Shown one piece after another: positions 16,862 through 24,795 of a stretch of DNA of 64,000 nucleotides (its first letter is position 1; every line of letters starts with the position of its first letter). Origin of the DNA: JABMRP01 sp964444795 (GTDB lineage Bacteria; Planctomycetota; Planctomycetia; Pirellulales; Thermoguttaceae). Location of the stretch: assembly GCA_964444795.1 (NCBI GenBank), contig CAYUIQ010000001.1:1-64000 (forward strand), in the 5' to 3' direction. The notes below the pieces were generated by a model that saw nothing but the letters and a program-made list of their open reading frames with translations, was not told the origin of the DNA and did not search any database. Made by a program: the position numbers and the translations under genes.

Positions 16862-16889
16862 CTTACAACGAAATGAGTTGCGGTGTCAA
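16862..16889 (-). promoter_or_regulatory. Candidate sigma70-type promoter for the gmd-dprE operon
   Basis: On the minus strand TTGACA (16884-16889), a 16-base spacer and TGTAAG (16862-16867) precede gmd by about 80 bases. The -35 is perfect and the -10 matches 4 of 6 consensus bases. Confidence 0.45.
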
Positions 16890-17014
16890 TAAGGTAAACC
16901 TTCGACGGGCCCGTTCCCAACACACGCTCGATGCCACAGAATAAGAATAGCACGAGAGCGTATGGGAGAGTGACCCTCCCGGAAGGCATACCAGAACCCC
17001 CTGAGTGGATTTCC

Positions 17015-19771
17015 ATGATCCGGTCGCTTCGACTTCAACGGCTTCTGCTGGTAATGTGCCTGGCGGTGTGGGGTAGTCTGCCGCAATCGCAACGTGCCGA
17101 GGCCTCGGTGGTTGTGCTCTCCAATCGGACCGAGCAGCCCGTCGCCTTTTCGCTTCGCCGCACCGAGGGAGAACCAACACAACACGTGCTGTCGCCGGGC
17201 AAACTGACGATCGTCCGGCCGGCGGATGAGGTGCAAATCGAACTCGACGGCCAGCGGCGTTACCTCTTGACCCCCGACACGCTGGGCTACTTCACCAAAG
17301 GACCCGAGGGGCCCGTCCTCCAGCGAGTGTCGTTTTTGCCGGGACATTCTCCGGCCGCCGTGTCGGGCGACGAACTGCCGGCCGCGCCGGTCGTGGTGCG
17401 GGTGGTCGTGGCCGTCGACGACGAGCAACCGGCCGCCCAGCAGGCGTGGCAGCAGCGGCTCACCCGGCAGGTGGCCTCCGCGTCGGCGATCATCGCGAGA
17501 TATTGCCCCCTGCGGTTCGAGGTGGTGGCGACTCGCCAATGGAGTTCGGACAACGGCCTGAAAGACTACCGGCAATTGGCCGCCGAGTTGTGTCGCGAAG
17601 TACCGCCCCATCCGGCAAGCCTTGTGATCGGTTTCAGCAGCCAACTCCGCATCGGCCCGAGCAGCCGTCCGCCCCACGTCGACTCCGATCCGTTTTTCTC
17701 CCATCTGCTGTTGCCGGACGTTCAAAAGAAGTTTTCCAGCGACGATCAACTCGTGTTCCTGGTGCATCATCTGGGACATTATCTGGGAGGGGTCCATGGC
17801 GTTAGCCCCTGGTCGGTCATGCGCCCCAAACCCGTCGACGGTTCGCCGGCCGCGGGAGAACCGGCGCTCGCGTTCGACCCGGTCAATGTGCTGATTCTCA
17901 ATCTGGTTGCCCGGCAAATGCAGGGGCGCGACGTGCGACGTTTATCCGATCTTTCCCGCGGCACGCGACTCCATCTGGAGCGTATCTACTCGCGCATGGC
18001 GGCCTTGATACCCGACGACCCGTCGATCGCCCGCCTTGTCGAGCTGGCCGCCGACCCGAACACAGGGCAAATGCGTTACACGGCCGAATTGGCCGACGGG
18101 AGACTGCTGAACGACGATGAAGTGCTCTACTGGCACGCCACCCTCGCGCAGCCGCGGTTGGCCGGTGTACCGCTGATGGACGCGACCACGGGGGTGCGTT
18201 GGATCCGCGACAACACGCTCGACCAGGCGACGGCACAGGCGCCGTACGTCGAGATGGTCGGCGGCGACCGGCTGCCGGGCCGCGTGACAACGTATCGCTC
18301 CGAGCATGACGGGTCGCGACGCGGCGAACCGCCTCATCTGGTTGTGACGCCGACGATTGAAATCAACTGGCCCGAGGGCCCGCAACGCGCTACCCTGCGC
18401 GTGCGCACTCGGTGGATTCGACGGATCGTCTGGAAGACGGCGGCTGGCGAATATCACGCGGGTCGGGCCTTTCTGCGCGACGGCCGAGAGCTCGATTTCC
18501 GCGTCTTGCGATTCGAGGCCGAAACGGTCCGGCTCTTGTCTCGCGACGGAGTGCATACGGTCCGCTTCGCCGACATGGCCGAATTGCATCTGCCCGAGAC
18601 CGACCCCTGGGAAGCCTATTTCGAGCAACTCGCCGTTCTCACACCCGAGGGGACCGATCGGTTGATGCGATGGTCGACCATTGGGGGACTCGAAGCGACC
18701 TCTTCGGCCGAGCAGTTTCAAGCGTGTCACACGGGCAGGGCCGAGAAGCCGGACCTGTGGTACCACGCCGCTCAGCCGGCCTGGAGTCTCGACCCGGTGT
18801 GGATTGCCCATCGCCGCATCGTGTTGCGACGCTACTTCGCCCCGCATGAGGTTCCCCTCTCGCACATCTGGCCCAGCGAGGTATCCCACCGCCCGTTCTT
18901 CGGCGGCGGGTGGACCCTGCAAATCGACCGCAACGTGCTCGGGCAACCGCTGCATTGCGCCGGCCGGTCGTACGCGTCGGGATTGGGGGTCCACGGAACC
19001 ACCGAACTGCAATTCTCGCTACCCGACTGCGCGCGGGCGTTTCGCACACGCATGGGACTCGACCGGGCGGCGGGACTCGGGGGCTACGTTCGGGCCGAAG
19101 TGTTGGCCGGCGACGATCGCTTGACCGCGCTGTACCGAAGCGAGCCGATCGCCGGGTCGGTCGACGTCGTGGACACGGGACCGTTGCCGTTGGGCGACGC
19201 TCGGCGGCGGATTGTCCTTCGGACCGATGCCGCCGCGGACGATCCGCCGCGGGGAGCCGATCCGCTGGACGTTCGCGATCTGTTCGATTGGCTCGATCCG
19301 GTGGTGACGCTCGACCCGGCCGCGCTTCGCGAGGAGATCGTCCGCCGCGGGCCCCACGCGATTGCGGCCTGGAAGACGTGGGAGGTAGCCACGGGGGGAG
19401 TCCCCGGTGTGAAGCTGGCCGTTCGCTGGGATACGACCGATGCCCAGCGACCGGCGTATCGCTCGGCCATTGTTGTCGCCGGAGAGCCGGTGACCGTGTC
19501 GTCTCGGTTACACGTCGGCAGCGACACCGATCGCCTGGTCATTGCCGTCGTCCAGCCCGACCGCCGCGTGGCAGCGGCGCTGGAAGTTCGCATCGACGGC
19601 CGATCCGCCGCCCGGTTCGAGGTGCCCACCGTCCTGACCGGCCCACCGCCCGCGCCGCTGGAAGTCGCGCTGGGCTCGCACGCGGGAAAAACGGTCCCGG
19701 TCACCATGATACTTTCCTGTCCCGGTGCCGGTTCGCTGGTCGAGTGGAACGATCTGCACGTGGAGAGGTGA
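17015..19771 (+). CDS. Secreted protein with degenerate metzincin motif and C-terminal NPCBM domain
   Basis: A 918-aa exported protein; ATG at 17015 begins a signal peptide (MIRSLRLQRLLLVMCLAVWG, then cleavage near RAEA). Residues about 120-280 look like a metzincin-type metalloprotease fold: HHLGHYLGGVH (251-261) followed by a Met-turn-like SVMRP. The zinc histidines H251, H255 and H261 are in place, but the catalytic Glu of HExxH is His252. A long middle region (about 300-600) includes repeated strand patterns around arginine- and tryptophan-rich segments. The NPCBM domain (about 630-770) carries GRSYASGLGVHG and later GDARRRIVLRTDAA. NPCBM modules usually bind carbohydrate. It is probably a pseudo-protease or binding protein. 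It is divergent from gmd, and no operon partner is visible. Confidence 0.7.
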   Translation: MIRSLRLQRLLLVMCLAVWGSLPQSQRAEASVVVLSNRTEQPVAFSLRRTEGEPTQHVLSPGKLTIVRPADEVQIELDGQRRYLLTPDTLGYFTKGPEGPVLQRVSFLPGHSPAAVSGDELPAAPVVVRVVVAVDDEQPAAQQAWQQRLTRQVASASAIIARYCPLRFEVVATRQWSSDNGLKDYRQLAAELCREVPPHPASLVIGFSSQLRIGPSSRPPHVDSDPFFSHLLLPDVQKKFSSDDQLVFLVHHLGHYLGGVHGVSPWSVMRPKPVDGSPAAGEPALAFDPVNVLILNLVARQMQGRDVRRLSDLSRGTRLHLERIYSRMAALIPDDPSIARLVELAADPNTGQMRYTAELADGRLLNDDEVLYWHATLAQPRLAGVPLMDATTGVRWIRDNTLDQATAQAPYVEMVGGDRLPGRVTTYRSEHDGSRRGEPPHLVVTPTIEINWPEGPQRATLRVRTRWIRRIVWKTAAGEYHAGRAFLRDGRELDFRVLRFEAETVRLLSRDGVHTVRFADMAELHLPETDPWEAYFEQLAVLTPEGTDRLMRWSTIGGLEATSSAEQFQACHTGRAEKPDLWYHAAQPAWSLDPVWIAHRRIVLRRYFAPHEVPLSHIWPSEVSHRPFFGGGWTLQIDRNVLGQPLHCAGRSYASGLGVHGTTELQFSLPDCARAFRTRMGLDRAAGLGGYVRAEVLAGDDRLTALYRSEPIAGSVDVVDTGPLPLGDARRRIVLRTDAAADDPPRGADPLDVRDLFDWLDPVVTLDPAALREEIVRRGPHAIAAWKTWEVATGGVPGVKLAVRWDTTDAQRPAYRSAIVVAGEPVTVSSRLHVGSDTDRLVIAVVQPDRRVAAALEVRIDGRSAARFEVPTVLTGPPPAPLEVALGSHAGKTVPVTMILSCPGAGSLVEWNDLHVER

Positions 19772-19835
19772 GTAGTCGGGCAGGTTTGCAGCCTGCCAGT
19801 GGATCTCGCGCGGTCTAACCTCGAGCAAGAAACAG

Positions 19836-19914
19836 GACAGGGTCCGATATTGACAAGCTGAGTAGCCTTCAGTAGCTTTTAGAATTACCCATCCTGCCAA
19901 TATCGGACCTGTCC
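19836..19914. repeat. Palindromic repeat family J
   Basis: Arms GGTCCGATATTG (ending 19852) and CAATATCGGACC (starting 19898) extend outwards through GACAG/CTGTC with a one-base bulge. A tandem pair of CGTTTTCCGTCC follows (about 19913-19939). The repeat ends where the open frame of the toxin fragment begins, about 55 bases after the end of the NPCBM-protein gene. Confidence 0.75.
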
Positions 19915-19969
19915 CGTTTTCCGTCCCGTTTTCCGTCCTATTCCGGCGTACGACTCGGTCAAGCAAGCA

Positions 19970-20266
19970 TTGGGGGAGGAGAACGCAGAATTCGAGGAAC
20001 TTCCCGGAATCTTGATGGACCCTGAGGACCACGCAAAGACCGCTAGCCATGGTAGAGAAGGAGATCTTGGGCGGCAATGGCGCGAGCGACAAACGGAGTT
20101 GATTGAGCAAGGCAACATGCGAGAGACGATCCGTCTGGACATCCTCGACGTTCGCGAGAACTGTGGCACAAAGTATGACCCGGCCATCCAGCAGTATCTT
20201 GAGAGCCTTCCGGCAGGTATTCGACCACGTATGCGTTTCGACCAGTTTGGTGGAGCCGAACCATGA
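19970..20266 (+). pseudogene. Orphan C-terminal tip of a polymorphic toxin (N-terminally truncated)
   Basis: The frame is open from about 19940; the listed TTG start is arbitrary. The encoded PEDHAKTASHGREGD, QWRERQTELIEQGNMRE and GTKYDPAIQQYLESLP segments resemble tips of RHS/polymorphic toxins of the DHxxTAS type that I recall from myxobacteria and planctomycetes. No secretion, PAAR, RHS or pre-toxin part is present, so only the last roughly 100 residues survive. Its stop codon overlaps the ATG of the next gene (ATGA), the usual toxin-immunity arrangement. It could be a silent orphan module used for tip exchange, or decay debris. Composition is less GC-rich than the host genes. Confidence 0.5.
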
Positions 20267-20781
20267 GCCAATGGGAAATCCAACCGTTCAGAAGCTTGGG
20301 CGAGATTAACCTCGGTGACTCGCGTGATGCAATTCGTCGACAGCTCGGACCTGAGTTTGAGACTTTCAAGAAGGGTTCCGTTTCTCCACCACCGTTCAGC
20401 CCAATGGTGGATGCATACGATGCACTGCACTTGCATTTGTACTACGACTTCGATGATCGACTGATCATCATTGGAGTTTTTCCACCAACGATACCCGTGT
20501 TTCAGGGTGTTAAGCTTCTCGGAGCCCCATTGAACCAGATCGTCGAAGAAATGATGCGTTTGGGACAGCAGGCAGTCTTCATGTGCTCGGGATGTCACTT
20601 CGAAGCACTTGGCTTGTCGCTGTACGTTCCTTACGACGAGAAACTCGATTCCGTATCCGTTTACGACAGAACCTGGTTTGAGCGAGACCTGCAGATGTGG
20701 AGAGAGAGTCACGAGAGGCAGAAAGCGAGGGAAGAGCGCAGGAAGAAACTCGGCCCAATCAAGAACCCATTTGAACAATAG
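20263..20781 (+). CDS. Probable immunity protein, 172 aa
   Basis: A soluble 172-aa protein with no signal peptide. Its pattern GEINLGDSRDAIRRQLGPEF, followed by DAYDALHLHLYYDFDDRLI and FQGVKLLGAPLNQIVEEM, fits a small alpha/beta family I recall next to polymorphic toxins, in which a short LG-x-SR-x-x-R helix is followed by a hydrophobic strand and a LLGxP turn. The C-terminal 25 residues are strongly basic and probably helical. It starts within the stop of the toxin tip (ATGA), so the two are probably cotranslated. Lower GC than the flanks supports horizontal arrival. Immunity function is inferred from the arrangement and shape. Confidence 0.55.
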   Translation: MSQWEIQPFRSLGEINLGDSRDAIRRQLGPEFETFKKGSVSPPPFSPMVDAYDALHLHLYYDFDDRLIIIGVFPPTIPVFQGVKLLGAPLNQIVEEMMRLGQQAVFMCSGCHFEALGLSLYVPYDEKLDSVSVYDRTWFERDLQMWRESHERQKAREERRKKLGPIKNPFEQ

Positions 20782-20823
20782 GAGGTGTGCTGGTCCATCT
20801 CTGAAAGAGCGGGCCGTGTCAAC

Positions 20824-20892
20824 GAGACATCGCGAGACATCGGGGTCGAGACATCGCGAGACATCGGGGTCAGGCTTTCACTTTACACTTTA
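20824..20892. repeat. Tandem 24-mer pair plus left 32-bp terminal inverted repeat of RAYT unit
   Basis: A 24-base unit (GAGACATCGCGAGACATCGG plus GGTC) occurs twice head to tail at 20824-20847 and 20848-20871. The second copy runs into the 32-base left terminal repeat at 20861-20892. This is a perfect reverse complement of 21940-21971 on the far side of the transposase gene. Confidence 0.9.
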
Positions 20893-20917
20893 CAGGGGAG
20901 AGCCGCGGGGCTATACT
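20889..20917 (+). promoter_or_regulatory. Promoter of RAYT gene, probably giving a leaderless mRNA
   Basis: TTTACA (20889-20894), a 17-base spacer and TATACT (20912-20917) form a near-consensus promoter. The predicted transcription start falls at about 20924, the ATG itself. The first four bases of the -35 hexamer belong to the terminal inverted repeat. Confidence 0.55.
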
Positions 20918-20923
20918 TCGAGG

Positions 20924-21949
20924 ATGGCACGTCCTCCACGGATTAACTTTCCGGATGCGATCTACCATGTGACCTCCCGGGGCAACGGGCGGGCGAGGAT
21001 CTTCTTCGATGACGACGACCGGCGGCGCTTTCTGCGGCAGCTAGGCGATAACGTCGAGACGCACGCGATCCGGCTCTATGCGATGGTGCTCATGGACAAC
21101 CATTTCCACCTCCTGGCTCGCACTCCGCGGGCGAATCTGTCGCAGTTCATGCAGCGACTCAATACGAGCTACGCGCTGTATGCACGGTACAAGCATCGCA
21201 AACCGGGCCATCAGTTCGAGGCGCGCTTCAAGGCCAAACTGGTCCAGGAGGAAGGCTATCTGCTGGCGATCACCCGGTACATCCACCTCAATCCGATCAA
21301 GACGACCGCCTGTCGACGCTTGAGCAAGGCCCAGCGGCTGAAGCGATTGGAAACGTACCCCTGGAGCACCTATCCCGGCTACGTGACGAAACGCGGCGTG
21401 CTGGATTTCGTCTGCTACGATGTGCTCCGGGAGTATGGCTCGACTCTGGCGGCGGCGCGGCGGCGTTATCGGGCCTACACGCGCGCATGTGTGATGGAGG
21501 ACGACAGGCCGATCTTCGACGCCATGCGCGCCAGTCGATACGCCATCGGCGACAAGACGTTCATCGACCGGACGGAGAAGCGGCTCGACCCGCGACGGAC
21601 GGGCAGAGCCCAGGACAAGGATCTGGCCTTACCCGCGGCGGTGACCGTTCCCATCGACACGGTCGATGCGTACGTGGCCAGGCACTACCGGATCGATGCG
21701 GCCGCCCTGACGGAGCACGGACACCACGCGGGCCCGGCCAAGGCGGTGGCCGTCGAGTTGGCCTGCCGGTTGACCGGCCTTAGCGGACGCGACGTAGGGA
21801 TCCACTACGGCGGAATCAGTGCGTCGGCCGTCAGCAACATCCGGCATCGACTACGCCGCAGACAAGACAGCCCCCTACGCCTGGTCGACCGGCTGACGGC
21901 AACCATTCGCCAAACAGAATTGGAAACGCCGAAGGAGCCTAAAGTGTAA
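20924..21949 (+). CDS. REP-associated tyrosine transposase (RAYT, Y1_Tnp/IS200-like)
   Basis: A 341-aa HUH single-strand transposase of the type that mobilises REP palindromes. Motifs: N-terminal RINFPDAIYHVTSRGNGRA, metal-binding HUH in MDNHFHLL (H60, H62), and catalytic Tyr119 in TRYIHLNPI. The C-terminal roughly 100 residues (LTEHGHHAGPAKAVAVELAC through SASAVSNIRHRLRRR) form a helix-turn-helix domain like those in long RAYT proteins. The gene is enclosed by perfect 32-bp inverted repeats, and the right repeat supplies the last codons and stop. It sits between a toxin-immunity fragment and a broken IS110 element. The ATG is preferred because a strong promoter and the family N-terminus both fall there. 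Confidence 0.93.
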   Translation: MARPPRINFPDAIYHVTSRGNGRARIFFDDDDRRRFLRQLGDNVETHAIRLYAMVLMDNHFHLLARTPRANLSQFMQRLNTSYALYARYKHRKPGHQFEARFKAKLVQEEGYLLAITRYIHLNPIKTTACRRLSKAQRLKRLETYPWSTYPGYVTKRGVLDFVCYDVLREYGSTLAAARRRYRAYTRACVMEDDRPIFDAMRASRYAIGDKTFIDRTEKRLDPRRTGRAQDKDLALPAAVTVPIDTVDAYVARHYRIDAAALTEHGHHAGPAKAVAVELACRLTGLSGRDVGIHYGGISASAVSNIRHRLRRRQDSPLRLVDRLTATIRQTELETPKEPKV

Positions 21950-22109
21950 AGTGAAAGCCTGACCCCGATGTCCCTTGACCCCGATGTCCCTGACCCCGAT
22001 GTCCCTGACCCCGATGTCCCTTGACCCCGATGTCCCTCGATGTCCCGTAAAGTGAAAGCCTGACCCCGATGTCCCTGCCGATGTCCCCAAAGCCTGACCC
22101 CGATGTCCC
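21940..22109. repeat. Right terminal inverted repeat and tandem TGACCCCGATGTCCC array
   Basis: The right 32-bp arm (21940-21971) overlaps the transposase stop codon. It opens an array with seven full copies of TGACCCCGATGTCCC (starting at 21960, 21976, 21991, 22006, 22022, 22061 and 22095) plus two partial copies. Spacing is 15-16 bases in the compact part. The segment AAGTGAAAGCC from the terminal repeat recurs before the sixth copy, with a shortened version before the seventh. The array ends at the truncated IS110 gene. Confidence 0.9.
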
Positions 22110-22110
22110 G

Positions 22111-22333
22111 CCGCCGCATCAATGTGGACGTGAAAGTGCGTCTGAGGATGCTTCTTGTGCAGGCGATGGAGGGACTCTTGGAGCTGTTCGTAGCTCTCTC
22201 GGTTCTCGATGATCGTCATCGGACGTGTGGCTGGCTGAAGGTCCTCGCGCAGGAATGTGACATGGTGGCCGTAGCGAGCCGTGTCAATCCCCACGCCAAG
22301 ATGCAGAAGCGGCGTTGTTTCCTTGTCGGACAT
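22111..22333 (-). pseudogene. IS110-family transposase, N-terminal fragment
   Basis: From ATG at 22333 the frame encodes the first roughly 74 residues of an IS110-type DEDD transposase. It includes the catalytic-Asp motif GVGIDTARYGH and RESYEQLQESLHRLHKKHP, ending at HVHIDAA. The next bases belong to the RAYT repeat array, so the gene is cut at about 22110. The remaining two thirds, including the serine-containing domain, is not found on the other side of the RAYT unit, so the event was not a simple insertion. Confidence 0.75.
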
Positions 22334-22559
22334 CCTACTCTCCCAGTTTGTGACCCAGGTAAACGTGCCAATCACCAATGCGCAGCCGCAAGACTCCTCC
22401 GAACATCCTTCGGCATGGGCGATCCTTGTGATAAGCGGTCGGGCCGCATCATGTACCAACTCCTCAAAGCAAAGGTCGGAGGGCGGAATCTACTAAAAGA
22501 GGTCCAGGCCTCAGGGACAGGAGACCGCTCCTCGCGACTCCACACCCCTCCAGTCTGCC

Positions 22560-22676
22560 ATGACCGGAGCGGATTGGGTGTACTGGCTGGAATTGACCAT
22601 ACAAGGGACACCCCTCTATCGCGTGCAACCGGCGGAAATGGCCACTTACCTTGCGCCCGGCGATTGGCTACGATGA
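22560..22676 (+). CDS. Possible 38-aa ORF upstream of rimO
   Basis: This short frame from ATG to TGA encodes WVYWLELTIQGTPLYRVQPA and PGDWLR segments that look protein-like, but there is no clear ribosome-binding site and no recognised family. It is the only thing seen in the otherwise empty 22334-22733 region between the IS110 fragment and rimO. Confidence 0.2.
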   Translation: MTGADWVYWLELTIQGTPLYRVQPAEMATYLAPGDWLR

Positions 22677-22733
22677 ACCGTTCACAGTCGCTCTTATTGC
22701 CCCGTTCCGATCCCAACCCCCCGCGTCTCCAAC

Positions 22734-24104
22734 GTGACCTCGAAAACACCTCGAAAATCCAAAGGAACCTGTGCCCTGGTCAGCCTGGGCTGTCCGAAGA
22801 ATCTCGTCGATAGCGAGCGGATGCTGGGATTGCTCGAATCGGACGGGTTCGAAATGGTCGCCAGCCCCCAGGGAGCTGGGTTTGTCGTAGTTAATACGTG
22901 CGGGTTCATCGAGGAGGCGCGCCGGGAATCGCTGGATGTGATCGGTCAGATGCTCCGGCTGAAGGAACAGGGCAAAGTGGGGGGGGTGATCGTCACGGGA
23001 TGTCTGGCCCAGCGAGACGGTCCGTCGCTGCTTGAGGCCCATCCGGGAATCGACCAGATGGTGGGCGTCTTCAGCCGCGATACGATCGGCGAAGCGGCCG
23101 AGCGGCTGATGCGCGGTGACCAATCCGGCTGCACCGTGGCCGAAACGGGTCCCACCACGCCGCTTCCCGACACGGGCCGCCTGCGACTCACGCACCGCCA
23201 CGTGGCCTATCTGAAAATCGCCGAAGGGTGCGACCGCCGGTGTTCCTTTTGCGCCATTCCGAGCATTCGCGGCACGTACACCAGCAAGCCCGTCGAACAG
23301 GTCGTTGCCGAGGCCGAGGAGTTGGTGGCCGACGGTGCGCGAGAAATTGTCCTCATCGCCCAGGACACGAGCCACTACGGGGTCGATCTGACCGGAAGTC
23401 CGCAACTGGCCGGTTTGCTGCGGCGGCTGGCCGAACTGCCGGGGGTTGAGTGGCTCCGGGTCATGTACCTGTACCCGGTACATTGGACCGACGAATTGAT
23501 CGACGTGTTTGCCGGCGGCGGGAAGGTGCTTCCCTATCTCGATCTCCCCTTGCAGCACATCGACGACGAGATCCTCCGCCAGATGCGGCGGCCGGTCGAC
23601 GCGGCGCGGACCGGGCAACTGATCGAACAGTTGCGTCAGCGGATCGACCGTCTGGTCTTGCGAACGTCGTTGATTGCCGGATTCCCGGGCGAGACGGAGG
23701 CACAATTCGAGCGATTGCTGGATTTTGTCCGGCAGCAGCGTTTCGAGCGGCTGGGGGCCTTCGCCTACTCCCCAGAGGAGGGTACCGTGGCCGCCGGTCT
23801 TGAGGGTCAGTTGCCCGAGACGGTTCGCCGGGAGCGTCGCGACCGCATATTGGCCGTTCAGCAGGAGATCGCCTTCGACTGGGCGCGCTCCCTGGTGGGG
23901 AAAACCTTCGATGTGATCGTCGACCGTTGTATTGCCGGTGAGAAAGACGCCTATCAAGGGCGAACCCATGCCGACGCACCGGATATCGACCCCGTGGTGT
24001 ACGTGACCGGGGCGAATTTGGCCCCGGGTCGCATCATTGGGTGTGAAATCGTCATGGCCAGAGGGTATGATTTAGTGGCGGCAGCGGTGGGAATTCCGCG
24101 ATAG
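22734..24104 (+). CDS. rimO: Ribosomal protein S12 methylthiotransferase
   Basis: Radical-SAM enzyme adding a methylthio group to the conserved aspartate of ribosomal protein S12; 456 aa from a GTG start. The N-terminal MTTase domain carries the three cluster cysteines in SLGCPKNLVDSE, VVNTCGFIEEA and TGCLAQR. The radical-SAM motif is CDRRCSFCAIP. The C-terminal TRAM-like domain (about 385-450) is present, with DVIVDRCIAGEKDAYQGRTH. NTCGFIEEARRES and the TRAM sequence favour RimO over MiaB. It is followed by pgsA (34 bases) and a CPBP protease on the same strand. Confidence 0.95.
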   Translation: MTSKTPRKSKGTCALVSLGCPKNLVDSERMLGLLESDGFEMVASPQGAGFVVVNTCGFIEEARRESLDVIGQMLRLKEQGKVGGVIVTGCLAQRDGPSLLEAHPGIDQMVGVFSRDTIGEAAERLMRGDQSGCTVAETGPTTPLPDTGRLRLTHRHVAYLKIAEGCDRRCSFCAIPSIRGTYTSKPVEQVVAEAEELVADGAREIVLIAQDTSHYGVDLTGSPQLAGLLRRLAELPGVEWLRVMYLYPVHWTDELIDVFAGGGKVLPYLDLPLQHIDDEILRQMRRPVDAARTGQLIEQLRQRIDRLVLRTSLIAGFPGETEAQFERLLDFVRQQRFERLGAFAYSPEEGTVAAGLEGQLPETVRRERRDRILAVQQEIAFDWARSLVGKTFDVIVDRCIAGEKDAYQGRTHADAPDIDPVVYVTGANLAPGRIIGCEIVMARGYDLVAAAVGIPR

Positions 24105-24138
24105 TGCATACGGAGACTGGGTCCCAGGAGAATCGGCC

Positions 24139-24789
24139 ATGTCATCAGGTAGCGAGAAATCAACCTCCGTACAGCCGGCCGACGGCTCCCAGGCCGTCTT
24201 CAATCTGCCCAATCAACTGACCACTGCTCGGTTGATTCTGGCCGTGGTCCTGTTTGTCCTGATTGCCTGGGACCAGTACATGGCCGCCTTCTGTACATTC
24301 ATTCTTGCGGCGGGGACCGACTGGCTCGACGGCTATTACGCCCGAAAGTACGACTTGGTCACCACCTTGGGTCGCATTCTCGACCCCTTTGCCGACAAAG
24401 TGATCGTCTGCGGCACGCTCATCTACCTGGTGTCCATACCCGAGATGGTCCGTCCGGAGCCCGAGTCGTGGTGGTGGGGCTTGAAACCCTGGATGGTCGT
24501 CGTGATCGTGGGGCGCGAGTTGTTGGTTACGGCGCTGCGGAGTTTCCTCGAAGATCGGGGGGCCGATTTCTCCGCGAAGATGGTGGGTAAGCTGAAAATG
24601 GTCTTTCAGTGCGTTGCCGCGGGAGCCGCGCTTTTCTACCTACACTACGTCATGGCCGACGACGCACCGAATCACCCGGCGTGGGCCTGGTGGGTCCTGG
24701 TGGTTTCCATCTGGGGGTCGGTCGTGCTGACCGTCTACTCCGGGCTGGTCTACATCGGCGCGGCCGTCAAACTGCTTCGCGACGCATAG
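24139..24789 (+). CDS. pgsA: CDP-diacylglycerol-glycerol-3-phosphate 3-phosphatidyltransferase
   Basis: Membrane enzyme making phosphatidylglycerophosphate, the committed step to phosphatidylglycerol and cardiolipin; 216 aa. The CDP-alcohol phosphotransferase signature D-x2-D-G-x2-A-R-x8-G-x3-D-x3-D is seen in DWLDGYYARKYD, then GRILDPFADK. About five membrane helices follow the N-terminal LPNQLTTARLILAVVLF segment, which is typical of PgsA. It lies between rimO and the CPBP gene with short gaps, a probable operon. Confidence 0.92.
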   Translation: MSSGSEKSTSVQPADGSQAVFNLPNQLTTARLILAVVLFVLIAWDQYMAAFCTFILAAGTDWLDGYYARKYDLVTTLGRILDPFADKVIVCGTLIYLVSIPEMVRPEPESWWWGLKPWMVVVIVGRELLVTALRSFLEDRGADFSAKMVGKLKMVFQCVAAGAALFYLHYVMADDAPNHPAWAWWVLVVSIWGSVVLTVYSGLVYIGAAVKLLRDA

Positions 24790-24795
24790 CCTCCC

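Noticed and set aside
21940..22109. Possible CRISPR array in the tandem repeats
   Set aside because: Units are 15-16 bases with no unique spacers, they share sequence with the transposase ends, and no cas gene is present.
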